From assembly GCA_022561215.1 (NCBI GenBank), contig JADFRQ010000001.1, forward strand, positions 62,001 to 126,000: a stretch of 64,000 bases of DNA. Reading direction: 5' to 3'. A program made the translations under genes and the position numbers. The number at the start of each line of letters is the position of its first letter. The stretch's first letter is position 1. Under the pieces are notes generated by a model. That model worked only from the letters and a program-made list of their open reading frames with translations, made no database searches and was not told the origin of the DNA. Positions 38,424 through 47,505 of this stretch are shown one piece after another. This stretch comes from Chloroflexota bacterium. GTDB lineage: Bacteria; Chloroflexota; Anaerolineae; Anaerolineales; E44-bin32.

Positions 38424-41400
38424 GTGCGAGGAAATGTGGAAGACAATAGTAGGCGGGCGGCGAGTTGGGATGATTTGTCGGCTGAGGAGCGAATGTATCT
38501 TGAAGGCCGACTGAAAAATCGTCCTGGCACGGCCATCAATTCAAGCAGCTTGAAGAAACGGCCGACTCCTGATTCTGCCCCGCTAGCTTTTGGCCAAGAA
38601 CAGCTCTTCTTTCTCGACCAGTTACACCCTGGATCTGCAGCGTACAATCGTCGTTGGGGTCTCGAACTTGTCGGGAAATTAAATCGTACGGCTTTGATGG
38701 ACAGCATTCTTGAGCTCGTAAAGCGACACGAGGTCCTGCGAATAAATGTTGCGGTCGTCGAGGGACGTTCCCGGGCCATCATCCATCCGTATCAATCATT
38801 CGAGGTGCCCTTTACAGATTTTTCTTCATCTTCGAGCAAAGTGGCGAGTTACCAGGCCCATGATTTCGCAGTTAAGGAATCACAACGCCACTTCAATTTA
38901 AGCAGTGATCGGCTTTTTCGGCCTCATTTGATCCGCATTGAGCCAACACACCACGTGCTCCTGCTCAACACACATCATATAATATTTGATGGATGGTCTG
39001 AGCGGATCTTTTTTCGCCAGCTCGCAAATTTCTACAATAGCTATCAATCCAATCACATTCCATCGGATCCATTTCCGCCCCTACAATTTCCAGATTTTGC
39101 ACACTTTCAGAGGAATAAAGTTTCAGGAGATCATCTCCAAAGCCTGAGCCGCTATTGGAAGAAACGCCTCCAAGACGGAGCGCCGTTCTTGAAACTGGCC
39201 ACAGATTATCCCCGACCCGCCTATCGAACGACACGCGGCGAGCGTATTTCGATGCATCTGTCTGCCCAGACAACTAATTCCCTGAAAGATTTGAGCCGTG
39301 CTACGGATGCAACACTCTTTATGACGCTGTTTGCAGCCTTCACTGTTCTGCTCTCAAAACTTTCCTCTCAGGATGACATCCTTGCCGGGGCAATTATTGC
39401 CGGTCGGAACTATGCCCAGCTGGAAGAAGTGATTGGTTTCTTCGCCAATACCCTCGTGCTGCGGACAGACCTTTCTGATGATCCCTCATTCTCACACCTC
39501 CTTCGACAGGTTCGAGAAACTTCTCTTGAGGCATATGACCATCAAGACATGCCCTTTGAAACCTTGGTTGAAATTTTAAATCCGCCTCGCAACCCATCCT
39601 ATACCCCGCTAATTCAAGCGACAATGCAATTAAGAAATTTGCCCGAATTCGAAGGCAAGCTTACGGGCATTCAAGTTAATAATTACGATTTGGGTTATCG
39701 TGAAGCGATATTCGATCTCAATCTGGGCATTGATGAGACCGCAGCAGGATTATCTTGCAAACTTCTTTACAACAACGATCTTTTTAGCGAATCCACTGCA
39801 AAGCGTATACTCCAGCAATATAAGAAGATAATAAATGTCGTAATTAGCAATCCCGGCACCGTTCTGTCGACAATTATCGACAACATACTCTCAATGGAGC
39901 AAACGAGCGATAGTCAAATTTTACGACCTCGATCAAGCAAGCGAGTTTCAGAAACAAATTTGACACCGACACAATTACTTATGTGGACTGGTCAAAAGTT
40001 CCGACCTACTATTCCCCTATACAACCTGACATACGCTTTTACAATTCACGATCGACTCAATCCTCAAGCCTTTCGAGATGCATTTGGCACTTTGCTGTCT
40101 AAAAGCGATGCACTCCGAACCATAATTGAGGAAAAAGATTACGTTCCACATCAGAAAACCAGGACCAACTTAAAATTCGAGTTGCCAATCATTGATTTGT
40201 CCAATGAGAGGGATGCGGATGGTGCCGCGCAAGACTGGATAGAAGCGCATTATCAAAAAGTTTTTAATTTTGAAGAACGATTGTTCAACACGGCCTTACT
40301 AAAAATTACTGACGAACGCTGGATTTGGTATCTGAATCTCCATCATATTCTTTTCGACTTCAAGAGCATCGAATTGATCTTCCGCCGGATGGAGGAATAT
40401 TACAAATTAGCTTTGCAAGGGGATCTAATAAATATCCCGGAATTGCCTGCCTTTAGAGATTTTACGCATTGGGAAAAATCTATCCGATCGTCCCCTGATT
40501 ATCCCAGGATTGAGGCGTATTGGGATCAAAAATTTGCGCAGGGCATGGAACCCCTATCCTTTTATGGTCACCGTGCAATAAAAAGATCTACTATCGTACA
40601 TCGAAAATTTCTCATCCTGGGAGTTGAGCGGACCAAGAAATTGCGGCAGATGGCCGAGTCTCTCTTCTTTACCAAGACAAAAGATGCATCTCTTCTCAAT
40701 ATCTTTGTTGCGCTTCTCTTTGCTTTCATTCATCGATCAACCGGGATTCAAGACCTGTCCATCGCCATCCCGTTTCACAACAGAAGTAATGAGAAATTTA
40801 GGGAAACAATTGGGTTGTTAATGGAAATGCTCATCTTCAGAGTTAGCATCGAGCCCACAGATACTTTCAGCAGCTTAATTAAAAAAGTTACACTTGAAGC
40901 TTTGGAGACCCTCAAATACCGTAATTATCCAATGGCTAATACTTTATCCAAACGGGTCTACGAAGTTTATTTAAACTTTATGACTCCCGTTTTCTCTGAT
41001 TTTCTTGGTGCCGATGTAAATGTTGCGGATAAATACCGCGGCCATGACGAAGATTCCCTGGCAATCCAAATTCAGGATTACGAGGGGACTGGATCGTTGA
41101 AGATGCAGTTCGATTTTCATGGGGATGTCTTCCGGATAGACGATGAGAAAAGATCACTGGATCATTTTGAGCGGATTTTAGACGCCTTCCTAGAGAACCC
41201 GGATCAAAAGCTCAATCAAGTTGACCTTCTTTCGCTGGAGGAAAGAGAGCAAGTTCTCAGTGCGCCGAATGATACAGGTGCATATTTTCCGGAGAGCGCC
41301 ACAATTATTGAGCTGTTCGAAGAACAGGTACAGAAGACTCCTGAAAATACTGCCGTTTCCAGGGCCGGAGATTTAATCACCTACGCTGAACTAAATTCAA

Positions 41401-43928
41401 AAGCAAATCAGGTGGCCCATCGCCTGCGTGCGCAGTCCATGCTCCCGGATGACCGCGTAGGCCTCTACATCGATCGATCCATTGAAATGCTGATCGGCTT
41501 GCTCGGGATTCTGAAGGCGGGAGCGGCTTATCTCCCCATTGATCCCACCTTTCCATTGCCGCGTATTGATTTTATCCTTCAAGATTCGGGCGCAAACATC
41601 GTTTTAACCCACTCAAGCTTAAAATCCAACCTGGCAAATAAGAAGCTGACTGTTTTATGTCTTGACGATTGGGGGAATTTTTCGCCTGAAAGTGTTGAGA
41701 ATCCATCAATGACTGTCGGCCCCGAAAACCTTGCCTATGTTATTTACACTTCTGGATCAACCGGCAAGCCCAAAGGCGTCATGATTGAGCACCGTTCTTT
41801 GGTCAATTTCACGCATTGGGCGCGTGAAGCATGGTCCCTGGAAGAGCAAGATCGCGTTCTGCAATTCACATCCTTAAGCTGGGACGCCCACATCGAGGAA
41901 ATATTTCCCACTTTATCCTCTGGTGCAGCGATTGTTTTACGCACCCCTGAGATGATCGAGACCTTCACCAGCTTTTTGGACCTTAGTCGGGACTGGGGAA
42001 TTACCATGTGGGATTTGCCAACCTCTTATTGGCATGAGCTGACCCAGGCCATCATCGCAGATCAGCTTCCTATTCCACCAAGCCTGCGGCGTGTCGTAAT
42101 CGGCGGCCAACAAGCCAATCGCGCCCAAGTTCAAGAATGGAAAACGGTGATTAGAAAGGAAATACGACTGTTCAATTGTTATGGCCTTTCGGAAACAACC
42201 TCCATTGCAACGCAATTTGATTTTGCCGATGAAGAGAAAGATCATTCTGGGGAAGTGTCCATTGGAACGCCGATTCAAAATGTCCAGGTCTACGTCCTTG
42301 ATCAACACATGAACCCGCTCCCGAGAGGGTTGACAGGTGAAGTTTGGATTGGCGGCGCTGGCCTTGCGCGTGGCTACATCAATCGACCGGAGTTGAACAG
42401 CAGCCTTTTTGCAGCCAATCCTTTCCGAAATTCATCAGGCGATCGCATCTTCAAAACCGGGGATCTTGCCAGATACTTACCGGGTGGAAACCTGGAGTTC
42501 ATGGGGCGGGCGGATCAACAAGTCAAAATCCGTGGCTATCGGATCGAGCTTGGCGAAATTGAAGTTGCGCTTTCCAGGCACCCTGCTGTACGTGAAACTG
42601 CAGTGCTTGCACGCGGCGCAATCAATCGACCATCCGGCAGCGATGCCGACGAAAAACGACTCGTTGCTTATGTCGTTTCCGATAGCAGCTATCGGTCCGA
42701 CCTATCACGCGCAGAATTCCAAGATTTCCTGCACAGAACATTGCCGGATTTTATGGTTCCATATATCTATGTGATGCTGGACGACCTGCCAATGACGGCA
42801 ACAGGAAAAATTGACCGCCAGGCGCTGCCTGATCCGGAGGGACAAGCGCTTGCCATGGGTTCGTCCTTTCAGGCGCCTTCGAACGACATCGAGTGGCGGC
42901 TCGCTGCTATTTGGGAAGACGTTTTAGGTGTGAAACCAATCGGCGTGATGGATAACTTCTTTGATCTAGGCGGGCACTCTCTCCTTGCGGTGCGCCTTTT
43001 CTCGGTGATTGAGAAGGAAATTGGTGCCAATTTACCTTTGATGACCTTGTTTGAATCGCCGACCATCGCCCATCAGGCGAGCTATCTGCACGGTGAGCTT
43101 TCCGATGATGAAACACATTGGGTCGTAGAAATAACGCGCACTGGCACCAGGCCTCCATTTTTCTGCATCTCCCCTTCGGTGGTCGACATCATTACGTATC
43201 GTGATCTCTCGCGGAACATGGGGCCTGATCAGCCTTTTTATGCTTTGTACTCGGATCGCCTGGGGTTATGGCAAAAAGGGAAGGAATATTTGGAGGACAT
43301 CGCGAAGGAATTTACGACAAAAATTCGCGAGATTTCGCCAGAAGGCCCTTACTTGCTCGGGGGCTATTCCGCTGGCGGCCATATTGCCCTGGCCATCGCT
43401 CAGCAGCTCACACGCGAAGATGGGCGTGTTGCTCTTGTCGTCTTGTTCGACACATTTGGACCCGATTATCCCTTGCCCTTGCCGTGGGTCACGCCGCGAA
43501 TCATGCGCTTATTAAGGCTCATTCGAAGGATCGAAAGTTATTTCTGGAAATTTAGAATTCTCGATTGGGAGAGAAGAATAAAGTATCTGCGGCTGCCGAA
43601 AATACAATCCTGGCTTTTTGATCGCTATGGCGAAACGAAAAATAGCGAGATGGGAATCAGCTTGCATGAAAAAATTTTTGACAGCTCGATTCGCAGTAAA
43701 TCTCATTTTAAAGCTTATTCCGGCGATGCATTATTAGTGCGCGCAGAAAAAGGCATGCTGGGAATTCGCAAGGATCCGGGGATGGGCTGGGACAGTGTAT
43801 TTACTGGAAATTTTGACATCAGCATGGTTCCCGGAAATCATGAAGATATTTTATTCGGTCCGCGATCCGCGATTGTGGCCAAGCAGCTCAACAAGCGTAT
43901 TACCGCTGCTCTGGCAAGACTTCATTAG
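38424..43928 (+). CDS. Nonribosomal peptide synthetase, C-C-A-T-TE
   Basis: 1834 residues. Condensation domain 1 covers about 55-480 (HHIIFDGWS, His pair 184-185). Condensation domain 2 covers about 510-940 (HHILFDFKS at 640-648, with Phe in place of the usual Gly). Adenylation covers about 950-1450: YTSGSTGKPKGVMIE near 1109, YGLSETT, TGDLARYLPGGNLEFMGR and TGKIDRQ. The carrier domain has DLGGHSLLAV with Ser1519. The thioesterase covers about 1570-1834 with GGYSAGGH (Ser1649), a downstream Asp in LFDTFGP, and His in PGNHEDI. Read against the GrsA scheme, the pocket residues are D-A-E-S-V-G-C-S-I-K, and Glu suggests a basic amino acid. A GTG at 38436 with GAGGA just upstream is an alternative start. 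No transporter gene adjoins. Confidence 0.93.
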   Translation: MRGNVEDNSRRAASWDDLSAEERMYLEGRLKNRPGTAINSSSLKKRPTPDSAPLAFGQEQLFFLDQLHPGSAAYNRRWGLELVGKLNRTALMDSILELVKRHEVLRINVAVVEGRSRAIIHPYQSFEVPFTDFSSSSSKVASYQAHDFAVKESQRHFNLSSDRLFRPHLIRIEPTHHVLLLNTHHIIFDGWSERIFFRQLANFYNSYQSNHIPSDPFPPLQFPDFAHFQRNKVSGDHLQSLSRYWKKRLQDGAPFLKLATDYPRPAYRTTRGERISMHLSAQTTNSLKDLSRATDATLFMTLFAAFTVLLSKLSSQDDILAGAIIAGRNYAQLEEVIGFFANTLVLRTDLSDDPSFSHLLRQVRETSLEAYDHQDMPFETLVEILNPPRNPSYTPLIQATMQLRNLPEFEGKLTGIQVNNYDLGYREAIFDLNLGIDETAAGLSCKLLYNNDLFSESTAKRILQQYKKIINVVISNPGTVLSTIIDNILSMEQTSDSQILRPRSSKRVSETNLTPTQLLMWTGQKFRPTIPLYNLTYAFTIHDRLNPQAFRDAFGTLLSKSDALRTIIEEKDYVPHQKTRTNLKFELPIIDLSNERDADGAAQDWIEAHYQKVFNFEERLFNTALLKITDERWIWYLNLHHILFDFKSIELIFRRMEEYYKLALQGDLINIPELPAFRDFTHWEKSIRSSPDYPRIEAYWDQKFAQGMEPLSFYGHRAIKRSTIVHRKFLILGVERTKKLRQMAESLFFTKTKDASLLNIFVALLFAFIHRSTGIQDLSIAIPFHNRSNEKFRETIGLLMEMLIFRVSIEPTDTFSSLIKKVTLEALETLKYRNYPMANTLSKRVYEVYLNFMTPVFSDFLGADVNVADKYRGHDEDSLAIQIQDYEGTGSLKMQFDFHGDVFRIDDEKRSLDHFERILDAFLENPDQKLNQVDLLSLEEREQVLSAPNDTGAYFPESATIIELFEEQVQKTPENTAVSRAGDLITYAELNSKANQVAHRLRAQSMLPDDRVGLYIDRSIEMLIGLLGILKAGAAYLPIDPTFPLPRIDFILQDSGANIVLTHSSLKSNLANKKLTVLCLDDWGNFSPESVENPSMTVGPENLAYVIYTSGSTGKPKGVMIEHRSLVNFTHWAREAWSLEEQDRVLQFTSLSWDAHIEEIFPTLSSGAAIVLRTPEMIETFTSFLDLSRDWGITMWDLPTSYWHELTQAIIADQLPIPPSLRRVVIGGQQANRAQVQEWKTVIRKEIRLFNCYGLSETTSIATQFDFADEEKDHSGEVSIGTPIQNVQVYVLDQHMNPLPRGLTGEVWIGGAGLARGYINRPELNSSLFAANPFRNSSGDRIFKTGDLARYLPGGNLEFMGRADQQVKIRGYRIELGEIEVALSRHPAVRETAVLARGAINRPSGSDADEKRLVAYVVSDSSYRSDLSRAEFQDFLHRTLPDFMVPYIYVMLDDLPMTATGKIDRQALPDPEGQALAMGSSFQAPSNDIEWRLAAIWEDVLGVKPIGVMDNFFDLGGHSLLAVRLFSVIEKEIGANLPLMTLFESPTIAHQASYLHGELSDDETHWVVEITRTGTRPPFFCISPSVVDIITYRDLSRNMGPDQPFYALYSDRLGLWQKGKEYLEDIAKEFTTKIREISPEGPYLLGGYSAGGHIALAIAQQLTREDGRVALVVLFDTFGPDYPLPLPWVTPRIMRLLRLIRRIESYFWKFRILDWERRIKYLRLPKIQSWLFDRYGETKNSEMGISLHEKIFDSSIRSKSHFKAYSGDALLVRAEKGMLGIRKDPGMGWDSVFTGNFDISMVPGNHEDILFGPRSAIVAKQLNKRITAALARLH

Positions 43929-44087
43929 GTTTTATGGGATAGCTGCCGGCGTACGAAGGAGCTCAGTTCGGGATAACTTGCTGCGCGAATGACAAAGCGG
44001 GGTTGGCGCGGCGACCACGGTGGCTTTTTTCTTGGCCCAATTGGTAGACAGCATCCAACCACTTCTTATCTCAAGTTCAATAAAAAA
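43929..44087. other. Spacer after NRPS
   Basis: No gene or terminator hairpin recognised between the NRPS stop and the tRNA. Confidence 0.3.
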
Positions 44088-44160
44088 TGGGCCCGGCAGG
44101 ATTCGAACCTGCGACCAACCGGTTATGAGCCGGACGCTCTCACCGCTGAGCTACGGGCCC
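44088..44160 (-). tRNA. tRNA with CAT anticodon (elongator Met or lysidine Ile2)
   Basis: The acceptor is GGGCCCG/CGGGCCC, the anticodon stem CCGGC/ACCGG encloses TCATA giving CAT, and the T-arm is CAGGTTCGAATCCTG. The variable loop TTGGTCGC resembles tRNA-Ile2, but the sequence alone does not separate elongator Met from Ile2. It is not initiator-like, because the first acceptor pair is a full match. CCA is not encoded. Confidence 0.9.
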
Positions 44161-44313
44161 TGCGATCCCATTTTAGCCGATGGATAACGGTCAGCAAAGA
44201 TCAAGCAAATATTTAACATTAAGATGGGTCAAATTGGTTGCGCCCCCAAGAGCCATTTGACCTTTCGCCGAAATCAAATCTATCAAATAGGAGCGCGCTT
44301 GGAGACTATCGTG

Positions 44314-44385
44314 AGCGGGCGACGGGATTCGAACCCGTGAATGTCAGCTTGGAAGGCTGATGCCTTACCACTTGGCGACGCCCGC
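44314..44385 (-). tRNA. tRNA-Gly (TCC)
   Basis: The acceptor is GCGGGCG/CGCCCGC, the anticodon is TCC in a CTTCCAA loop, and the T-arm is CGGGTTCGAATCCCG. The discriminator is T, as usual for glycine. CCA is not encoded. Confidence 0.93.
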
Positions 44386-44488
44386 TGGGGAATCATTCTA
44401 CCGCTACGAAAAGTAGTGGTCAAGCGATCATCGTTTCGCCAACGAACATCCCGTGCAATGTAGCCCCCGGAAATAAACTGTGCTGGAA

Positions 44489-44809
44489 TCAGAATAGGGG
44501 TACCTGCAAATCGTCCTTGGCTGATGTGTCGTCTCCCGCCAAAATATCATTTTCAGGATCGTGGTGAATGGGAGCCGTCACTTCAAAATCACCCTCGATA
44601 TCCCTTGGTTTCCCCGCCACAAGTCGTAATCCCTGTTTCAGGTAAAGAATCAATGCCGCTCGATCGAGAAGTTGAATGTCGTGCCAAATTAATCCGTTGC
44701 GCCGGTAGGCCTGGACGAGCTGTACTTTGCCATCTTTCTCGTAACGGGCGGCAACCACGACAAGGTCGATTTCCTTTCTCGCAGCACGCGAAATTCGTAT
44801 CCCTCGCAT
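44489..44809 (-). CDS. Hypothetical protein
   Basis: This 106-residue soluble protein begins MRGIRISRAARKEIDLVVVA, runs through a predicted beta-rich core (YEKDGKVQLVQAYRRNGLIW; LDRAALILYLKQGLRLVAG) and has an acidic tail. It lies between tRNA-Gly and tRNA-Pro on the same strand. No known domain is recognised. Coding is supported by a normal start with GAAGG upstream and balanced composition. Confidence 0.6.
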   Translation of the reverse strand: MRGIRISRAARKEIDLVVVAARYEKDGKVQLVQAYRRNGLIWHDIQLLDRAALILYLKQGLRLVAGKPRDIEGDFEVTAPIHHDPENDILAGDDTSAKDDLQVPLF

Positions 44810-44845
44810 CGCACCTTCCTTTGAGTTAGGGGTTATGATAAACAG

Positions 44846-44918
44846 TCGGGGTGGGCGGACTTGAACCGCCGACCTCCGCGTCCCAAACGCGGCGCGCTTC
44901 CATCTGCGCTACACCCCG
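44846..44918 (-). tRNA. tRNA-Pro (TGG)
   Basis: The acceptor is CGGGGTG/CACCCCG, the anticodon stem CCGCG/CGCGG encloses TTTGGGA giving TGG, and the T-arm is GGCGGTTCAAGTCCGCC. CCA is not encoded. Confidence 0.94.
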
Positions 44919-44968
44919 GCTACGAAAGTATAAAACTCGGCCTTTTCAAGGTCAAGGAGATTGCTGGC

Positions 44969-45763
44969 ATGGATACTGTAGAACTCACAAGAAATGCCGG
45001 GGGAATAGGCATTCTCACGCTAAATCGACCGCACGTGCGCAATGCATTAAATTGGAACGCAATGGAAAAATTTGCAGAAATAATCGATCGCATCAGCGGT
45101 GACAAAGAAATGAGGGCATTAATTATCACGGGCTCGGGCGGAGCTTTTTGCGCTGGCGGAGACCTGTATGAATTGGATAATTATATGACCCGCGAAGATG
45201 GCTCAAGGTTGGCAACGATAATGGGCGGTGCACTCAAACGTCTCGAAAATCTTCCCTTTCCTTCGCTTGCGGCAATGGAGGGACCTGCGATCGGTGGCGG
45301 TGCTGAAATTGCCCTAGCTTGCGATTTGCGAGTCATGGCAGAGAGGGCCGTAATTGGCCTGGTACACATTCGGTTGGCTATCATGCCGGCCTGGGGTGGC
45401 GGTCAACGTCTCCTGCACCTCATCGGCTATACGCGGGCGATGGAATGGCTCGTCGGGGGTCGAATTATTTCTTCCATTGAGGCGCATGCCGCCGGGTTGG
45501 CAAACCGATTAGTACCCGATGGCCGAGCATTTGAGCATACTCTTGAACTGGCAGAATCCATCACCAAACATGCACGCCAGGCTGTTACGGTCATAAAATC
45601 AATTTTGCGCGCGGGGATCGATTTGCCTGCTGATGAAGCGGAAAGGTATGAACGCGAAAAATTTCCAGATATCTGGGCTGCAGCAGAACATGTAGAAGCG
45701 TCAAGACGTTTTGTGGAGAAAAAAGTAAAGCAGCAAGAAATGATTAGTTTGCTTAGCTCGTAG
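44969..45763 (+). CDS. Enoyl-CoA hydratase/isomerase (crotonase) family protein
   Basis: 264 residues from the ATG at 44969, which has AAGGAG 9 bases upstream; the frame is open further upstream but overlaps tRNA-Pro. The oxyanion hole is formed by ALIITGSGGAFCAGGDLYEL and MEGPAIGGGAEIALACDLRV, both crotonase hallmarks. The usual two catalytic Glu positions are not both obvious: ahead of the second loop VIGLVHIRLAIMPAWGG there is no clear Glu, so the reaction may differ from hydration. It may act on fatty-acid or related acyl-CoAs in the cytosol. It is not clearly in an operon. It lies 1 kb after the NRPS, but a link to that pathway is speculative. Confidence 0.85.
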   Translation: MDTVELTRNAGGIGILTLNRPHVRNALNWNAMEKFAEIIDRISGDKEMRALIITGSGGAFCAGGDLYELDNYMTREDGSRLATIMGGALKRLENLPFPSLAAMEGPAIGGGAEIALACDLRVMAERAVIGLVHIRLAIMPAWGGGQRLLHLIGYTRAMEWLVGGRIISSIEAHAAGLANRLVPDGRAFEHTLELAESITKHARQAVTVIKSILRAGIDLPADEAERYEREKFPDIWAAAEHVEASRRFVEKKVKQQEMISLLSS

Positions 45764-46056
45764 GCAAAGACTTATTAGCGTAATTCACCTTGCTCCATTA
45801 TGAGTTGCACGATTACTCCGCCATTTTGGTGGAGTTTTGTCATCTCAGCCCGGGAGAAATACCGGGTAGACTGGCGTTTCAAGATTATCTATCAAACACT
45901 TCAGGTTATGCTTGAAGAGCGTAGAAGCCTTAGCGTGAGGCTGTCATCCCAGGAAAATCCCGAAGAGATAACTACCTCTCCCATTTTCGTGCGAACCGTT
46001 GCTCCCGACGATCGGCTACGGGCGCAATCACGCTCGTCGCAGTGGGCGTGGGACTG
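45764..46056. other. Spacer between enoyl-CoA hydratase and lexA
   Basis: An 89-codon plus-strand frame (45800-46069) runs into lexA from the other strand, has no recognised motif, and is not called. No terminator was located. Confidence 0.35.
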
Positions 46057-46719
46057 CTACTTCATTTGACGGATGACCAGCAGCACCTTGCCCTGCACTT
46101 GCAAATGCTCAGGATTTTCAACATAAATCGGATCCATGGTTGGGTTTGCTGGTTGCAGTCGAATGCGGTCCCCTTCCCTATAAATATGCTTGAGGGTTGT
46201 TTCTTCCTTATCTTTTAGCCAAACGGCTACCATATCCCCATTGCGCCATTCTGGTTCATGTTTCATCACGACGATATCGCCGTCATTAATCATGGCGTCA
46301 ATCATAGAATCCCCTTGAACTTCCAGGGCAAAAAGGCCCTCCGCATTGGAAGGGATCAGCTCGCGTGTCAGCTCGATGGCGTCTTCCACACCAAACATCG
46401 GGGAATCGGTGCCAGGAAGCGGTACCGGTTCACTAGCGAAGATTCGTCCGACAAGCGGCACACGAATCGTCTCCACGATCTGCCGTGAGACCTGGGCGAA
46501 CTTATCCGTCAGCCGCAGACCCCGCGATACATTTTTATCCCGGCTCAAATAACCCTCATCGACCAGGCGATTGAGGTTATAGTTTACGACCGAGGTTGAA
46601 GAAATCCCGACATTGCTCCCGATCTCTCGAATCGACGGTGGATAACCAGACTCCGCAGAAAATTCTTCGATAAAAGTAAGCATCCGCTGCTGACGATCGG
46701 ATAATTTTCCCTTTACCAC
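46057..46719 (-). CDS. lexA: LexA repressor
   Basis: SOS repressor. The N-terminal winged helix reads LSDRQQRMLTFIEEFSAESG and PPSIREIGSNVGISSTSVVN; the C-terminal serine peptidase holds the Ser in GDSMIDAMINDGDIVVM and the Lys in ETTLKHIYR. The start is best placed at the GTG at 46719, with GGGAGG 5 bases upstream, giving 220 residues and the canonical N-terminus. A longer frame to a TTG at 46779 would add 20 residues without a ribosome site. The self-cleavage site region is VGRIFASEPVPL, so Ala-Ser replaces the usual Ala-Gly. The promoter carries an SOS box, so it represses itself. Confidence 0.95.
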   Translation of the reverse strand: MVKGKLSDRQQRMLTFIEEFSAESGYPPSIREIGSNVGISSTSVVNYNLNRLVDEGYLSRDKNVSRGLRLTDKFAQVSRQIVETIRVPLVGRIFASEPVPLPGTDSPMFGVEDAIELTRELIPSNAEGLFALEVQGDSMIDAMINDGDIVVMKHEPEWRNGDMVAVWLKDKEETTLKHIYREGDRIRLQPANPTMDPIYVENPEHLQVQGKVLLVIRQMK

Positions 46720-46796
46720 ACCCGCCTCCCTTCGATCTCGAATCCATTCGGCGTCTTCCATCAAATATTCGCGTGCCAATGCGCACGTTTGTTCGT

Positions 46797-46825
46797 ATTC
46801 TATAGGAACATACGTTCTATGTCAA
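46797..46825 (-). promoter_or_regulatory. lexA promoter with embedded SOS box
   Basis: On the minus strand TTGACA (46825-46820) and TAGAAT (46802-46797) are 17 bases apart. Between them GAAC-GTAT-GTTC (46806-46817) matches the Gram-positive SOS box core CGAACRNRYGTTYG except for the outer bases. LexA binding here would block its own transcription. Confidence 0.85.
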
Positions 46826-46932
46826 GGCGAACCCCAATCAAGAAATAAACGCCCATCGGCTTAGCGATCAAGATATGATCTAAGGATATGTCATGTACAA
46901 TTCCTTGAATCATAGAGAGGAGTTGATTTCCA

Positions 46933-47505
46933 CTGGACGAATTAAAACTTCGGATACTTGCGGACGGGAAGAATTTAGGCGATGGGATCCTGAAAGTGGA
47001 TGGTTTCATTAACCACCAGGTGGATCCACAGCTTATGGATCAGTGCGGACAAAAACTAGCCCGGAGATTTAGGCGAATAGGCTCAACCAAGATCCTGACG
47101 GCTGAGATTTCTGGCATTGCACCGGCAGTTTCGACTGCCTTCCACCTTGGCCTTCCCGTTGTATACGCTAGAAAATCTAAGCCCATTACCATGCCCGATC
47201 AAATTTACCTGACTCTCACGCCTTCCCATACCAAAGGACGCATTGTCGAACTCATCGTATCGCCCGAGTATTTGGGCCCAGATGAAAACATTCTAATAAT
47301 TGACGACTTCCTTGCCTCCGGTCAGACAATCATGGGATTGGTACGCTTGATCCATGCTTCGGGATCACAACTTGTTGGCATAGGTGTGTTGATCGAAAAA
47401 CGATTTGAGGGTGGCCAGAAATTGTTCTCCGACTTGGATGTTCCCATAGAATCATTAGCGGTAATCACGGATATGTCCGAAGGAAAAATCATCTTTGCAT
47501 CCTAA
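46933..47505 (+). CDS. xpt: Xanthine phosphoribosyltransferase
   Basis: A 190-residue enzyme that joins xanthine to PRPP to give XMP, in purine salvage. The PRPP-binding loop is [15 protein letters not shown], and the N-terminal [15 protein letters not shown] is family-typical. The homologous frame extends upstream of the first GTG (46996) without a stop, with no ATG, GTG or TTG. It reaches a CTG at 46933 that gives [20 protein letters not shown], matching the expected N-terminus and length (189-194). GAGGAG lies 9-10 bases before the CTG, so this is the likely start. It overlaps guaA by 11 bases. Confidence 0.9.
   Translation: MDELKLRILADGKNLGDGILKVDGFINHQVDPQLMDQCGQKLARRFRRIGSTKILTAEISGIAPAVSTAFHLGLPVVYARKSKPITMPDQIYLTLTPSHTKGRIVELIVSPEYLGPDENILIIDDFLASGQTIMGLVRLIHASGSQLVGIGVLIEKRFEGGQKLFSDLDVPIESLAVITDMSEGKIIFAS

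Noticed and set aside
45800-46069. 89-codon plus-strand frame after enoyl-CoA hydratase
   Set aside because: It overlaps the end of lexA on the other strand and has no motif.
46826-46932. Purine riboswitch before xpt
   Set aside because: xpt leaders often carry one, but the conserved purine aptamer loop and junction bases are not visible here.
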